A DNA stretch of 64,000 nucleotides from Ruegeria arenilitoris (GCF_013032855.1 NZ_WQDA01000004.1:186001-250000); one strand, 5' to 3'. Counted from the stretch's first letter, positions 1 to 10,042 are shown. Made by a program: numbers and translations. The notes: generated by a model from the sequence alone, not told the origin.

Positions 1-1
1 G

Positions 2-592
2 ATGCAGGCGCAAACCGGCTTTCCCGGCCCTCTTGTCGACCTTCGTGTTGTGACACCGGATATGCAGGACGTCCCACATGACGGCGAAACAACCGGCGAA
101 GTTGTTGCTCGGGCTCCCTGGTTGACACAAAGCTATCTGGATAATGCGCATGCCTCGGATGAGCTTTGGGACGGTGGGTATCTGCATACCGGGGATGTTG
201 GGTATATCCGCGAGAATGGATCGTTGCAGATTACTGACCGCCTCAAGGATGTGATTAAGACCGGCGGCGAATGGATATCCTCACTGGCACTGGAAAACAT
301 AGCATCGTCTTGCAGCGGCGTTGAGGACGTCGCAGCAATCGGGCTACCGCACGCGAAATGGGGCGAAAGGCCAGTGTTGGTCGCTCAAGCCGCAAAGGAT
401 GCCGACCCGGATCTTGTGCGCTTGAGAGTCATGGAAGAAATCCAGTCGCGGGTTGACGCAGGCGAGATCTCAAAATGGGCAGTTCCAGACGAATTAATCT
501 TTGTCGACCGCCTACCTAAAACCAGCGTCGGCAAACTCGACAAGAAACTCGTGCGGCAAGATATTTCAACGCGCTCGGACTTAAAATCATGA
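2..592 (+). CDS. Acyl-CoA ligase (AMP-binding), C-terminal part
   Basis: This is the last 196 residues of an ANL-superfamily acid-CoA ligase; the N-terminal part lies left of the window, so the first ATG is not a true start. The adenylation-domain end is visible: YLHTGDVGYI (the conserved TGD aspartate that binds AMP ribose), then the hinge DRLKDVIKTGGEWIS and the mobile C-terminal lid with the catalytic lysine near the end in KTSVGKLDKK. Such enzymes make acyl-AMP and then acyl-CoA. It overlaps the cupin gene by 4 bases (ATGA), so the two are translationally coupled, and beta-oxidation genes follow. The substrate cannot be read from this piece; a medium- or short-chain acid is likely by context. 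Confidence 0.9.
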   Translation: MQAQTGFPGPLVDLRVVTPDMQDVPHDGETTGEVVARAPWLTQSYLDNAHASDELWDGGYLHTGDVGYIRENGSLQITDRLKDVIKTGGEWISSLALENIASSCSGVEDVAAIGLPHAKWGERPVLVAQAAKDADPDLVRLRVMEEIQSRVDAGEISKWAVPDELIFVDRLPKTSVGKLDKKLVRQDISTRSDLKS

Positions 593-1275
593 CAGACAAA
601 CAACGCCGTATTCAGGCGCTTATTCAATCCATTGTCACCTATCTGCAGGCTCACAGAGCTGCCACGCGCGGCGTTGATCTGACGTTGGACAAGCTGGCAG
701 CCATGGACCTGTCCGATGAGAAGCTCATTGACTTACCTCCCCAAGGAACCCGGCATGATGAGGTTCTGAAGAACGCTGTCGCCGGGATTGCAGCCCCGGA
801 ATTGCAGGAAATCGCAGGCTGTCTGAAAGCGGCCAAGGATGATCTGATCTGGCGCGAAGACAACGCCCAATTCTATCCCCCCGGTGCCGATTTGGGAGAG
901 GGATACACAAGGTGCAACCTGCATACTCTGCTGATCGGGCCGGATGCATGTGGATATCACCATCTCGATTTCAACCTTGGCATTTTCATGCTGGGACCAA
1001 GGACGCTGTATCGCGACCACAACCACGACGCGCCAGAACTGTACCTGAACCTTTCCGAGAAATCTGGTTGGCGGTTTGGCACCCGTGACTGGCAGGATTA
1101 TCCGGCTGGATCACTTATCTGGAACGCGGCGGGCGATCCCCACGCCACCCGGGTCTATGACCAGCCATTCATCTCCGTCTTTGTCTGGCTCGAGAACGTG
1201 AATTCACCCTGCAATGTAATCCACTTCGACGATTGGGCAGAGATCGAACAAGATCTTGCCAAACAGTCCAATTGA
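589..1275 (+). CDS. Cupin protein resembling the DMSP lyase (DddL/DddQ) family
   Basis: The protein has 228 residues and a C-terminal single cupin barrel. Metal-ligand motifs are visible: HNHDAPELY (first motif with two His and one Glu) and AGDPHATR (second-motif His), followed by a strand rich in F/V/W (FISVFVWLENV). The alpha-helical N-terminal half plus this barrel is the layout of the DMSP-lyase family, which cleaves dimethylsulfoniopropionate to acrylate and dimethyl sulfide. The assignment rests on motif pattern only. A coupled acyl-CoA ligase upstream and a hydratase/dehydrogenase downstream would suit processing of a C3 acid, but the cluster also fits longer acids. It could instead be a cupin of unknown activity. 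Confidence 0.6.
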   Translation: MTDKQRRIQALIQSIVTYLQAHRAATRGVDLTLDKLAAMDLSDEKLIDLPPQGTRHDEVLKNAVAGIAAPELQEIAGCLKAAKDDLIWREDNAQFYPPGADLGEGYTRCNLHTLLIGPDACGYHHLDFNLGIFMLGPRTLYRDHNHDAPELYLNLSEKSGWRFGTRDWQDYPAGSLIWNAAGDPHATRVYDQPFISVFVWLENVNSPCNVIHFDDWAEIEQDLAKQSN

Positions 1276-1286
1276 GGTTTCCAAAC

Positions 1287-3407
1287 ATGATTTCCATTAA
1301 ACATACCGAGGGTGTCGCTTTCATTGAGCTGAATGCCCCGCCAGTGAACGCTCTTGGTCTCAAGATGCGACTGGCGCTTTCCTCGGCCATCCACGAGTTG
1401 GACGCCGATGAACAGGTCAAAGCTATCGTTCTATGCTCGGCTCTGCCGCTCTTTTGCGGCGGCGCTGACATCGTCGAGTTCCGTACCGGGGCAGTTTGGG
1501 ACAAGCCGGACTTGCCAGACCTGTGTGAAACGATTGAAACCAGCAAGAAACCCATTATCGCCGCGATAGCAGGTCCCGCGATGGGTGGTGCGCTGGAGAT
1601 CGCGCTTGCCTGTGATTACCGTGTCGCCACGCCGGATGCCGTGATGGGCCTACCTGAGATCAAACTGGGGCTGCTGCCTGGTGCCGGAGGCACCCAGCGA
1701 CTACCCCGGATTGCCGGGCTGGAAGCGGCAACGCAAATGATCCTCTCGGGTGATCCCGTGAAAGGCGAATATGCCCTGTCTTGTGGGCTGGTCGACGCAC
1801 TATTTGAGAACGACCAGGATTTTCGCGCGCATGTTTTGGGTTTCGCCACAAGTGTCAGCCATGAGGGCGATCCGAAACGCAGTTGCGCGGATATGACCGT
1901 CACACACCCTGATCCGAAGGGATATCTGACGGGTTTCCGAGACCAGATAGCGCACACGTCCAAAAACCTTGTCGCCCCTGAACGATGTTTGGTGTCCATC
2001 GAGACCGCGTGCGAAATGCCGCTGGCCGAGGGGTTGGCACAAGAGAAGGCGGGTTTCGCTGAACTGCTCGACACACCTCAATCGCGCGCGGGGCGGCATC
2101 TGTTCTTTGCAGAGCGTGAATGCACCAAGGTTCCCGGCGTTACCGGTGCTGACCAACCACGTAGCATTTCATCGGTCGCCGTGATTGGTGCCGGAACAAT
2201 GGGGCGCGGCATTGCCATCGCCTTTCTTCAGGCGGGGTATCGGGTCACGTTTCTGGAAACCACGCAAAGTGCGCTTGAACAGGGGCTGGAAATGGTCCGG
2301 GAGCATTTCCAGCGCGCGGCCCAAAAAGGGCGGCTCAGTGCCGATCGGGCAGAGTCCATCGTATCCAACGCCACCGGGACGCTCAGCTACGGCGACCTTG
2401 CAGAGGCCGACCTGATCATTGAAGCGGCGTTTGAAAGCATGAATGTCAAACACCAAATTTTCGCGAGCCTAGACCAGCACGCCAAACCTGGCGCGATACT
2501 GGCCTCAAACACATCGACATTGGATCTTGATGAAATCGCCGCGGTCACGTCCCGCCCGGAGGATGTGATTGGCCTCCATTTCTTCAGCCCGGCAAATGTC
2601 ATGCGCTTGCTGGAGGTGGTGCGCGGCGTCAAGACCGCTCCAGAGGTCATCGCAACGGCAATTACAGTCGCAAAGAAGATCCGGAAGCTCCCAGTCACGG
2701 TTGGCGTGTGCTACGGCTTTGTTGGAAACCGGATGCTGGAGCCATACTTTCGCGAAGGATCTCGTCTGCTTCTTGAGGGGGCGACGCCGAAACAAGTGGA
2801 TGACGTCCTTGAGAACTTCGGCATGGCCATGGGCATTCACGCGATGGCGGATCTGGCTGGGGTCGATGTGGGCGCCCGCGTGCGTCAGGAGCGGCGAAGT
2901 GAAATCGCACATGACCCCACATACCAGGCCGTGCAGGACATGTTGTTTGAACTGGGCCGACTGGGTCAGAAAACCGGGCGTGGAAGCTATGTCTACGAGG
3001 GACGGACACGGGTCGAAGACCCTGAGATGGTTCAAATCAGTTCCGAGCTGTCGGACCTGCATGGCGTGAAACGCAGGGACATCGACGATCAGGAAATCCT
3101 TGAGCGATGTCTCTATCCCCTGATCAACGAGGGCTTTTTGATCCTTGAAGAGGGCATTGCAACGCGCCCGGGTGATTGCGACCTGATCTGGGTCAATGGC
3201 TATGGCTTTCCAAACTGGCGCGGCGGCCCGATGCACTATGCCGACGAGATTGGATTAAGCCAGATTCTGGAACGCATGACCCACTATCGGCAGTCGCTTG
3301 GCGCCTATGGCGAGATGTGGTTCACGCCTGCGCCTTTGTTGGAAGAACTCGCAACCTCGGGCGTGACACTTACCGCGTATTTTGATGCCAAAAAGGAAAA
3401 ATCATGA
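1287..3407 (+). CDS. Bifunctional enoyl-CoA hydratase / 3-hydroxyacyl-CoA dehydrogenase
   Basis: The protein has 706 residues. I chose the ATG at 1287 because it follows a GAGG ribosome site 10 bases upstream and starts directly with the hydratase fold ([16 protein letters not shown]); an upstream in-frame start would overlap the cupin gene. The N-terminal crotonase domain (about 1-190) has the oxyanion-hole [11 protein letters not shown] and the catalytic glutamate in [17 protein letters not shown]. The NAD-binding dehydrogenase domain begins near residue 295 with [12 protein letters not shown] and holds the catalytic histidine in [12 protein letters not shown]. Two helical C-terminal 3HCDH domains follow. 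The order matches FadB/FadJ and the peroxisomal multifunctional enzyme. It overlaps the thiolase gene by 4 bases, completing a beta-oxidation pair. Confidence 0.95.
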   Translation: MISIKHTEGVAFIELNAPPVNALGLKMRLALSSAIHELDADEQVKAIVLCSALPLFCGGADIVEFRTGAVWDKPDLPDLCETIETSKKPIIAAIAGPAMGGALEIALACDYRVATPDAVMGLPEIKLGLLPGAGGTQRLPRIAGLEAATQMILSGDPVKGEYALSCGLVDALFENDQDFRAHVLGFATSVSHEGDPKRSCADMTVTHPDPKGYLTGFRDQIAHTSKNLVAPERCLVSIETACEMPLAEGLAQEKAGFAELLDTPQSRAGRHLFFAERECTKVPGVTGADQPRSISSVAVIGAGTMGRGIAIAFLQAGYRVTFLETTQSALEQGLEMVREHFQRAAQKGRLSADRAESIVSNATGTLSYGDLAEADLIIEAAFESMNVKHQIFASLDQHAKPGAILASNTSTLDLDEIAAVTSRPEDVIGLHFFSPANVMRLLEVVRGVKTAPEVIATAITVAKKIRKLPVTVGVCYGFVGNRMLEPYFREGSRLLLEGATPKQVDDVLENFGMAMGIHAMADLAGVDVGARVRQERRSEIAHDPTYQAVQDMLFELGRLGQKTGRGSYVYEGRTRVEDPEMVQISSELSDLHGVKRRDIDDQEILERCLYPLINEGFLILEEGIATRPGDCDLIWVNGYGFPNWRGGPMHYADEIGLSQILERMTHYRQSLGAYGEMWFTPAPLLEELATSGVTLTAYFDAKKEKS

Positions 3408-4588
3408 GAGAAGCCGTTGTCGTCTCAACCGCCCGAACCCCGATTGGGGTTGCCTTCAAGGGTGCGCTGAACAACATTAAATCCCCTACCATGATGGGGC
3501 ACGCTATTCAGCACGCTGTTGAACGTGCAGGCGTGGACCCCGGTTCGATCGAAGATGTCGTCATCGGATCGGTCCTTACGGCGGGGACAGCAGGCATGAA
3601 TGTCGCTCGTTTGTCGGCGCTGGCGGCGGGCCTTCCCAATACGGTGGCAGGACAGACGATCGACAGGCAATGTTCCTCCGGGTTGATGGCCATTGCGACG
3701 GCTGCAAAGCAGGTCATTGTGGATGGTCAGAATGTCGCCGTGGCAGGCGGGCAGGAAAATATTTCCACCCTGCAGAATGCCTATCTGAAATGGGCGGGCG
3801 ATGAGAAAGATCCAAACGTTATCGCCCAATCTGAACATGCCTATATGCCGATGCTGATGACGGCGGAAAATGTGGCGCAGGCATATGGGATCAGTCGTGA
3901 CGCCCAGGATGAATATGCTGCACTTTCCCAAGGTCGGACGGCCCGGGCTCAGGCTGCTGGCGCCTTTGATGACGAGATTGTCCCGATCACTGCGATAAAG
4001 CGGGTCAAGAATCGCGAAACCGGAGAGGAAACCCTGGAAGAAGTGACCTTGTCAAAAGACGAAGGCAACAGGCCGGGTACGACGGCCGAAACACTTGGCC
4101 AGCTGAACCCGGTTGTCGAAGGAGGCGTGATCACTGCCGGAAACGCAAGCCAGCTTTCTGACGGTGCCTCGGCTTGTGTGCTCATGGAAGGCAAAATGGC
4201 TGAGCAGCGGGGCCTCACACCGCTAGGTATCTATCGCGGCATGGCTGTTGCAGGAAACGCACCGGAAGAGATGGGGGTCGGCCCAATCTATGCCATTCCA
4301 AAGCTGCTTAAGAATGCAGGTCTTCGCATCGAAGACATCGGCCTTTGGGAGCTTAACGAAGCCTTTGCCTGCCAGGTTCTCTATTGCCGCGACCACCTTG
4401 GGATCGATCCCGAAATCTACAACGTGAACGGCGGTGCGATATCGATTGGCCACCCCTACGGCATGACAGGTGCGAGACAAGTCGGGCACGCTCTGCTTGA
4501 GGGGAGGCGTCGTGGCGTAAAATACGTGGTGACCTCCATGTGTGTTGGCGGAGGCATGGGGGCCACAGCGTTGTTCGAAGTCGCCTGA
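3404..4588 (+). CDS. Acetyl-CoA acyltransferase (thiolase)
   Basis: The protein has 394 residues, the normal length for thiolase I/II. The nucleophilic cysteine is in DRQCSSGL near residue 89. The second motif GGAISIGHPYGMTGAR supplies the histidine, and CVGGGMGAT near the C terminus supplies the acid/base cysteine. The ATG overlaps the stop of the multifunctional enzyme (ATGA), so the two are translated together. It cleaves 3-ketoacyl-CoA with CoA, giving acetyl-CoA and a shortened acyl-CoA, or works in reverse. Chain-length preference cannot be read from the sequence. Confidence 0.95.
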   Translation: MREAVVVSTARTPIGVAFKGALNNIKSPTMMGHAIQHAVERAGVDPGSIEDVVIGSVLTAGTAGMNVARLSALAAGLPNTVAGQTIDRQCSSGLMAIATAAKQVIVDGQNVAVAGGQENISTLQNAYLKWAGDEKDPNVIAQSEHAYMPMLMTAENVAQAYGISRDAQDEYAALSQGRTARAQAAGAFDDEIVPITAIKRVKNRETGEETLEEVTLSKDEGNRPGTTAETLGQLNPVVEGGVITAGNASQLSDGASACVLMEGKMAEQRGLTPLGIYRGMAVAGNAPEEMGVGPIYAIPKLLKNAGLRIEDIGLWELNEAFACQVLYCRDHLGIDPEIYNVNGGAISIGHPYGMTGARQVGHALLEGRRRGVKYVVTSMCVGGGMGATALFEVA

Positions 4589-4716
4589 CCCCACTGAAAT
4601 GAGTTCAAGCAGAGCGTTATCTGGTTGAGACATTGACATTCTGTCATCTGCGAAGGCCGCCATCTGCAAGCCTGCGTTTCATATCGACCGGAATTGGTGA
4701 TACCTCCTGAGGCGTT

Positions 4717-5736
4717 ATGACCAATGTCACGCCAACGATCCTTTCCACGGTTTCCAGCCAGTTTGTCGATGACTGGCTGGCGGCGCTGCGTGCCCTGTGC
4801 CCAGAGGCGCAGATGGCGTCGCTGCTTAGCCGGTCCGGTCTGAACGCGGATACGCGCTCGCCGAATGGTCGCGTCACGCTGGATCAGATCGTTTGCCTCT
4901 ATCAACTTGCCGCAGTTGAGACCGGTGATGAGATGATGGGGCTTTGGAGCAGACCCGTCCGGCCGAGGGCCCTACAACATCTTCTGACCACTGTCAGGGA
5001 AGCCACGTCTCTTGCATCGGCGCTCTACCGGTTTTCAACGTTCTGGAACTTGCTGCTGGATGATTATCAGTTTGATCTGGAGGACGCCGACAACGCGTTG
5101 GTGCTTACCCTGAAACCACAAGGTGACGTGCCGCTTCAGCGGTTTGGACATATGCTGATCCTCAAACTTGCCCACGGGCTTTTGTCTTGGTTGGCCGGGC
5201 ACGAGGTTCCGGTCAGGGGCGTCGATTTCGCATTTGACCGCCCGGACTTTGATCAGGATTACGCGATCATCTTTCCCGCACCGCTACGGTTTGGCCAACC
5301 CGCCACCGCCATCGCGTTTGACCCGAATGCACTGGGTCCAGTGCAGACTCGAAGTACAGCTGATCTTGACCGGTTTTTGCAAAACGCGCCGCGAGACTGG
5401 ATTTTTACCTCTTCCCGCGAACACACCCAATCGCTGCGGGTGCGCACGTATCTGGGCCAAACGGGATGGGACGCGGCAACCCTGACCCAGACAGCATCCG
5501 CAATGCACATGACCCCGCGCACCCTGATCCGCAGGTTGCAGTCGGATGGGACGTCGTTTCAGGCGATCAAGGATGCCCTGCGGCGCGACATCGCGATCCG
5601 CGATCTACAAGCGGGACGCAAAAGCGTTGAGGCCATCGCACATGATGTCGGCTTTTCCTCGGCTGCCAATTTCCACAGGGCCTTTCAACGCTGGACCGGC
5701 AGTACACCCAGCGCATATCGCAAATCACATACATAA
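4717..5736 (+). CDS. AraC-family transcriptional regulator
   Basis: The protein has 339 residues. The N-terminal ~190 residues match the ligand-binding domain typical of OruR/ArgR-like AraC regulators. The C-terminal ~85 residues hold two helix-turn-helix motifs, ending in SVEAIAHDVGFSSAANFHRAF and the family signature WTGSTPSAYR. A GAGG ribosome site lies 5 bases before the ATG. It sits between the hydratase-thiolase operon and the acyl-CoA dehydrogenase gene, all on the same strand, so it most likely controls these fatty-acid genes with an acid or acyl-CoA as ligand. That role is inferred from position. Confidence 0.9.
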   Translation: MTNVTPTILSTVSSQFVDDWLAALRALCPEAQMASLLSRSGLNADTRSPNGRVTLDQIVCLYQLAAVETGDEMMGLWSRPVRPRALQHLLTTVREATSLASALYRFSTFWNLLLDDYQFDLEDADNALVLTLKPQGDVPLQRFGHMLILKLAHGLLSWLAGHEVPVRGVDFAFDRPDFDQDYAIIFPAPLRFGQPATAIAFDPNALGPVQTRSTADLDRFLQNAPRDWIFTSSREHTQSLRVRTYLGQTGWDAATLTQTASAMHMTPRTLIRRLQSDGTSFQAIKDALRRDIAIRDLQAGRKSVEAIAHDVGFSSAANFHRAFQRWTGSTPSAYRKSHT

Positions 5737-5928
5737 GCGGCCATTTGTCACTTTTGGACAATTATCTGTCAGCACACGAGATAGAGCTTAACGGGCTGGC
5801 TCGCTAAATCTTGCCGCATAGAAGCATTTTCAGCTGAAGTTTCGCCTTCATAGCTCATCAGTCTGGCCATCCACGATTGCCGGGTTGTGGCGTCATCTGA
5901 GAACAATCGCCATTGAAAGGATCCACCA

Positions 5929-7107
5929 ATGTCAGACAAACTCGCCACCATACTCCAGGCCGCACGCGACCACGCCGAGCAGGTCATCCTGCCCAATGTG
6001 GACGCTTGGAACGCCACGAAGATATGGCCCCGTGATGCGTCGGACAAGGCCGGGGCCGCTGGCCTGACCGGGCTCTACGCCCCCGAAGAGTTTGGCGGCC
6101 AGGGCTTGCCACTTTCAGAGGGCATTCAGGTCTACGAACAGCTGGGGCTCGGAGATGGCGCTTATGCTTTTGCCCTGTCGATGCATAACATCTGCACCTT
6201 CGCGGGCTGCGGTTATGGCACAGATACCTTCAAGGAAAAATGGGCACGGGATCTGACCTCGGGCCGCAAACTGGCGAACTTTGCACTGACCGAACCGCAA
6301 TCCGGATCGGATGCCACAAACATGTATTCGCGAGCCGTGATCAATGACGACGGCACATGGACGATCAGCGGTGCGAAGGCATGGGTCAGCCTGGCGACCG
6401 AGGCTGATATCTATTTCACGGTGGTCAAGACCAGCAATGAGCCCGGCCACAAGGATATGGCGATGATTGCCATCCCGGCCGACACTCCGGGCCTCAGCTT
6501 TGGTCCGCTCTACGACACCCCGTCCTACAACTTCCTGCCTCTGGCCGAGATGTACATGGACAAAGTCGTGGTGAGCGAAGACAATATCATCCTACCCATT
6601 GGCCAGGGCCTGCAAGGCTCACTCATGGCGATCGATATTGCCCGCGTTTCGATTGCATCAGGATGCTGTGGATTGATGCAAGCTGCATTGGATACGGCGC
6701 TGTCCTATTCCAAGAACCGCAAGATGTTTGGTGGCAAGAACCTCGATCTGGACGGGATCCAGTGGATGCTGGGCGAGGTTGCAACCGATCTTGAAGCCTC
6801 CAAGCTGCTTTATCGAAAGGCGGCAGAATCCCTTGGCACGCCCGAAGGCCCTCTGATGGCCGCTCATGCCAAACGGTTTGTGCCAGATGCCGCAGTGAAG
6901 GCTGCGAACACCTGTACGCAAGTGTTGGGCGGCATGGGTCTGCTGCAGCCTTATGGTCTGGATCGTTTGTCCCGCCTCGCGCAAATGCTGCGGATTGTGG
7001 ACGGGACAACCGAAATCAGCCGTGTAGTTATCGGGCGGGCCCTGCAAAAACGAGCGGCGACCTTGCCTGATCTGCCAGTACCGAAAGGATTTGGTGAGAC
7101 CGGCTGA
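5929..7107 (+). CDS. Acyl-CoA dehydrogenase
   Basis: The protein has 392 residues with the three ACAD parts: N-terminal helices, the FAD/substrate beta-domain ([15 protein letters not shown] and ISGAKAWVS motifs) and the C-terminal helical domain. A ribosome site AAAGGATC precedes the ATG. The place where SCAD and MCAD carry the catalytic glutamate (Y-E-G-T) reads [10 protein letters not shown] here, so aspartate stands there; glutamate-to-aspartate at this spot is known in some ACAD branches. The enzyme oxidises acyl-CoA to enoyl-CoA and supplies the first step for the bifunctional enzyme upstream. Electron transfer flavoprotein genes are not in the window. Confidence 0.93.
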   Translation: MSDKLATILQAARDHAEQVILPNVDAWNATKIWPRDASDKAGAAGLTGLYAPEEFGGQGLPLSEGIQVYEQLGLGDGAYAFALSMHNICTFAGCGYGTDTFKEKWARDLTSGRKLANFALTEPQSGSDATNMYSRAVINDDGTWTISGAKAWVSLATEADIYFTVVKTSNEPGHKDMAMIAIPADTPGLSFGPLYDTPSYNFLPLAEMYMDKVVVSEDNIILPIGQGLQGSLMAIDIARVSIASGCCGLMQAALDTALSYSKNRKMFGGKNLDLDGIQWMLGEVATDLEASKLLYRKAAESLGTPEGPLMAAHAKRFVPDAAVKAANTCTQVLGGMGLLQPYGLDRLSRLAQMLRIVDGTTEISRVVIGRALQKRAATLPDLPVPKGFGETG

Positions 7108-7240
7108 ACATTCCAACCCGCCGGAGAAACGGAACCGACCTGAAAATCTCCTCAGAGATCGGTAAAACTGAAAGACCAGCCGCGCATATGCGGCCGGTTA
7201 CTCGATATTTCAGACCTTGGTGCAAACGCAGCGAATTCAC

Positions 7241-7360
7241 ACTTTGTCCGCATCCTGTGAATTCGCAGACGTCGAGATTTTGCATTTGCAGCGAATGGCA
7301 GGTTCGACGGGCCGCGCCGCAGCAGGTCGACCAGTCGGTGAATGTCCGGAATGGGCCGTT
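7241..7360 (+). repeat. 120-bp intergenic element, copy A
   Basis: This lies in the 320-bp gap between the convergent acyl-CoA dehydrogenase and LysR genes, which holds no credible gene. Three words mark it: ACTTTGTCCGC at 7241, GCAGCGAATGGC at 7288 and GGGCCGTT ending at 7360. Copies B and C carry their words at the same offsets (47 and 56 bases). By eye about 60 percent of bases match copy B without gaps, clustered in the marked words. Confidence 0.7.
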
Positions 7361-7427
7361 CCTATCGGCTGACTTGGAGGGAGGCAGGCCTAATCGTCAC
7401 GGTGCCAAACCGAGCTTTGGTAAGCTG

Positions 7428-8357
7428 TTAGACTTTCTCGTATTGAAGCTCTGTCCCCAGGAAGCCGTTGTTGCCGCATGCATCCAGGATATGGCGCCGT
7501 ACCGCCGCAACCTGGGGAGCAGCCAAACGTTCAGGACGGCAAAGCAAAGTCAGTGCCACTGGATCGGCAGACCAGTCAGGGATCAGGCGCACGAGATTGC
7601 CAGCTTGAATATGCACCTCTGTCAGCAAGGACGGGAGCAGTGCTGCTCCTTGCCCGGCAAGGACAGCTGCAAATGCAAGCTCCATCGAATTGACGCGCAG
7701 GCCGATCGTCGGCTCGATGATCTCCTGTTGCCCTTCCTTATTTCGAAACGCCCATTTGCCGGATTCTTGGGTGCGCAATACACAGGGCAACCTGGCCAAA
7801 TCAGCAGGCCGAGAGAGACGGGGCATCCATTCTGCAAAGGCCGGGCTGGCAAGAGGCGCGCGCTGCGCGGACGGCAGGGCAGCCGAAATAAACCGCCTTT
7901 TATCTGCAGGGCCGGTTCTGAAGGACAGATCTATGTCCTCTGCCGCAAAATCCGATTTTGAATCATCGGCATGCAATTCAAGTTCGATAGCCGGGTAGCG
8001 GGACCGAAGGCCTGCCAGAAGCGGGACAAGCACGGTGCAAAGAAGACTGTTGGGTCCTGAGACTGACACCCGTCCTGCAATCTTCCCGCTTCGGACGAAG
8101 CCAAGCTGCGCCTCGGCCTCAAGCGCTACATCCACCGGGCCTGCGCAAATCTCGAAAATTCTGCGCCCAGCCGCGGTCGGGGCCACCGCCCGCCCAGACC
8201 GGTCCAGCAGGACCAGCCCCAATTCGGCTTCAAACAACGCCAGCTTTTGGCTGATCGCCGACTTCGTGGTGTTCAGCTCCGCAGCTGCCGCGCTCATCGA
8301 CCCGGCGCGCACAGTGGCCACCAGGGCCTTGGCGCAGGAATAGAATCTATCGTTCAT
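7428..8357 (-). CDS. LysR-family transcriptional regulator
   Basis: The protein has 309 residues. The N-terminal winged helix-turn-helix shows the usual pattern SMSAAAAELNTTKSAISQKL followed by LFEAELGLVLLDRS. A LysR effector-binding domain follows from about residue 88 (GRVSVSGPNSLLCTVLVPLL). It is divergent from the pirin gene, with 90 bp between the starts, the usual arrangement in which the regulator controls the divergent pirin-isochorismatase pair and itself. The inducer is unknown. Confidence 0.93.
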   Translation of the reverse strand: MNDRFYSCAKALVATVRAGSMSAAAAELNTTKSAISQKLALFEAELGLVLLDRSGRAVAPTAAGRRIFEICAGPVDVALEAEAQLGFVRSGKIAGRVSVSGPNSLLCTVLVPLLAGLRSRYPAIELELHADDSKSDFAAEDIDLSFRTGPADKRRFISAALPSAQRAPLASPAFAEWMPRLSRPADLARLPCVLRTQESGKWAFRNKEGQQEIIEPTIGLRVNSMELAFAAVLAGQGAALLPSLLTEVHIQAGNLVRLIPDWSADPVALTLLCRPERLAAPQVAAVRRHILDACGNNGFLGTELQYEKV

Positions 8358-8447
8358 AAATCCGAACAGTAGTTAACAAACAGATCATTTTCCAGAACGA
8401 AAGAGATCCCTAAATTCTATCTCAGCGAACAGGCCAGGAGATGAGAA

Positions 8448-9176
8448 ATGCAGACGGAGATGGTCTATCACCCCGCCGCGACCCGTGAGTTCAAGGACTT
8501 CGGCTTCATGCAGGCGCATCTGTCGTTCAAGCCGCACCTTGCAGAAGGGCGCCGGCGGTTCGGCCCGCTGATCACAATTGACGACGGCACGCTTGCACCG
8601 GACGCCCAAGGCTTTGGCCTGCATCCGCACCGGGATGTCGAAGTCGTCACCTTCATGGTGAGCGGAGAGGTTTCGCATATCGATCCGGTGGTGCCCGTTC
8701 ACAACGGTACTGTGAAGTCGAAAGGTCTTCAGGTGATCACCGCCGGTACAGGCATCCTGCACAACGAGGTGAACAACTCGCGGACGAAGCCAATGCGTGC
8801 GCTGCAAATCTGGTTCGAGCCGCGGGCCAGAGGCCTGGCGCCGACTTATTCCAGCAAGGAGCTGGAAACCTCGGACCACAGCAACCGGTTCCAGCTGGTG
8901 CTGTCGCCAGACGGCGCCGAGGACTCACTTGTCGTGCAGCAGGAGGTGCGCCTTAGCTACGGCAACTTCGACCGCCGCAGCGTGCTGAACTTCAGCCCGT
9001 CCAGCCCTGACCGCAGCCTCTACATCTTTATGATCGAAGGCGAGGCAACTGCTGCCGGCCGCGCCCTCAGGAAAGGGGATGGGCTGGGACTGCTCCGTGC
9101 CGGGGACGTGGCGGTTGAGGCTGCAGCCGGCGCTGAGCTCCTGATCTTCGAACTGCCCGCATCCGAAATCTCTTAA
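8448..9176 (+). CDS. Pirin family protein (YhhW-like)
   Basis: The protein has 242 residues, the length of bacterial YhhW-type pirins. The N-terminal cupin shows the metal ligands in GLHPHRDVEVVTF and the His/Glu pair in GTGILHNEVNNS, the four-ligand iron site of pirins. The second barrel is less conserved, as usual. Some pirins have quercetinase activity and others act as redox-sensing co-regulators; neither can be decided here. A GGAG site precedes the ATG. The isochorismatase-like gene follows after 18 bp, so the two are likely one operon under the divergent LysR. Confidence 0.93.
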   Translation: MQTEMVYHPAATREFKDFGFMQAHLSFKPHLAEGRRRFGPLITIDDGTLAPDAQGFGLHPHRDVEVVTFMVSGEVSHIDPVVPVHNGTVKSKGLQVITAGTGILHNEVNNSRTKPMRALQIWFEPRARGLAPTYSSKELETSDHSNRFQLVLSPDGAEDSLVVQQEVRLSYGNFDRRSVLNFSPSSPDRSLYIFMIEGEATAAGRALRKGDGLGLLRAGDVAVEAAAGAELLIFELPASEIS

Positions 9177-9194
9177 CCAGGAAAGGACATCAAC

Positions 9195-9785
9195 ATGACC
9201 TCCAAAAAAGTGACCCCCGAAAACGCAGCCATTGTTCTGATCGACCATCAGGTTGGCACCATGAACTGGGCAAAGTCCGTTGACCGCGATCTGATCGAAG
9301 CCAACACACGGGCCCTGGCGCGGACGGCGGCGGCGCTTGGCATGCCGCTGGTGCTGACTTCCAGCATGGAAGACAACATGCAGGGGCCGCTGATGCCCGC
9401 GCTGGAAGAGATTGCCCCGGATGCCTTCGCCGCGCGGATCAAGCGCCCTGGCGTGGTGAACTGCTGGGATGACAGCGCCTTTGCCGCTGCCTGCCGCAAC
9501 ACCGGGCGCAGGCATTTCATCATGGCAGGCATAACCACTGACGTGTGTCTTGCCCCGCCTGCGATCAGTGCCGCCGAAGAGGGCTTTGCCGTGACCGCAG
9601 TGGTTGATGCTTCCGGGTCTCCCACTGCGCTGACGGATGAGATGGCGTTCCGCAAAATGGAGCGAGGCGGTGTCGAGCTCACCACAACCAGCGCGCTGCT
9701 TGCGGAACTTTCGGTCAATTGGGCCAGCGAGGCCGGACAGAAAATCATGCAGATCCTCGGCGAGGAAATCCTGAGCCGCGGATAG
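9195..9785 (+). CDS. Isochorismatase-family cysteine hydrolase (YcaC-like)
   Basis: The protein has 196 residues. The catalytic triad of the family is visible: Asp in VLIDHQVG, Lys in RIKRPGVVNCW and Cys in AGITTDVCLAPPA. The motif set is closest to YcaC-type hydrolases, whose substrate is unknown, rather than true isochorismatases. A strong AGGAAAGGA ribosome site precedes the ATG. Its pairing with pirin under a LysR regulator recurs in proteobacteria and is often linked to stress or aromatic-compound response; that role is inferred. Confidence 0.92.
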   Translation: MTSKKVTPENAAIVLIDHQVGTMNWAKSVDRDLIEANTRALARTAAALGMPLVLTSSMEDNMQGPLMPALEEIAPDAFAARIKRPGVVNCWDDSAFAAACRNTGRRHFIMAGITTDVCLAPPAISAAEEGFAVTAVVDASGSPTALTDEMAFRKMERGGVELTTTSALLAELSVNWASEAGQKIMQILGEEILSRG

Positions 9786-9817
9786 GCTCTCTGCCTCATT
9801 GAAAGTAATGCGAGAGC

Positions 9818-9841
9818 GGCCGCCTCATTCATGGGGCGGCC
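9818..9841 (+). terminator. Possible hairpin terminator after the pirin operon
   Basis: GGCCGCC (9818-9824) pairs with GGCGGCC (9835-9841) across a 10-base loop, 33 bases after the hydrolase stop. There is no T-run, so it may be a weak terminator or an mRNA-stabilising hairpin. The rest of the 257-bp gap between the convergent genes shows no gene. Confidence 0.4.
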
Positions 9842-10042
9842 ATTGAACTTCGCAGGTGTTGCCAACTTCGAGAAAAAGCTCCCGATCAGGCAAAAAAAGG
9901 AGCTTGAAAACGGCTGCTATGGGCCGGCTGCGCAGGGGGTGCCAGGCGGGTCGAAGGGTTGCTCGCAGTGACACCGAATGGCCCATTCGAGCCCATTGAA
10001 GCTCATTAATGCCTGACTGCAGCAATAAAATTTCTGGCCAAA

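Noticed and set aside
2..592. Naming the ligase as a propionate- or acryloyl-CoA synthetase
   Set aside because: Only the C-terminal third is present and the acyl pocket lies outside the window.
7188..7961. A 257-codon plus-strand frame after the acyl-CoA dehydrogenase
   Set aside because: It is largely antisense to the LysR gene and runs through repeat copy A.
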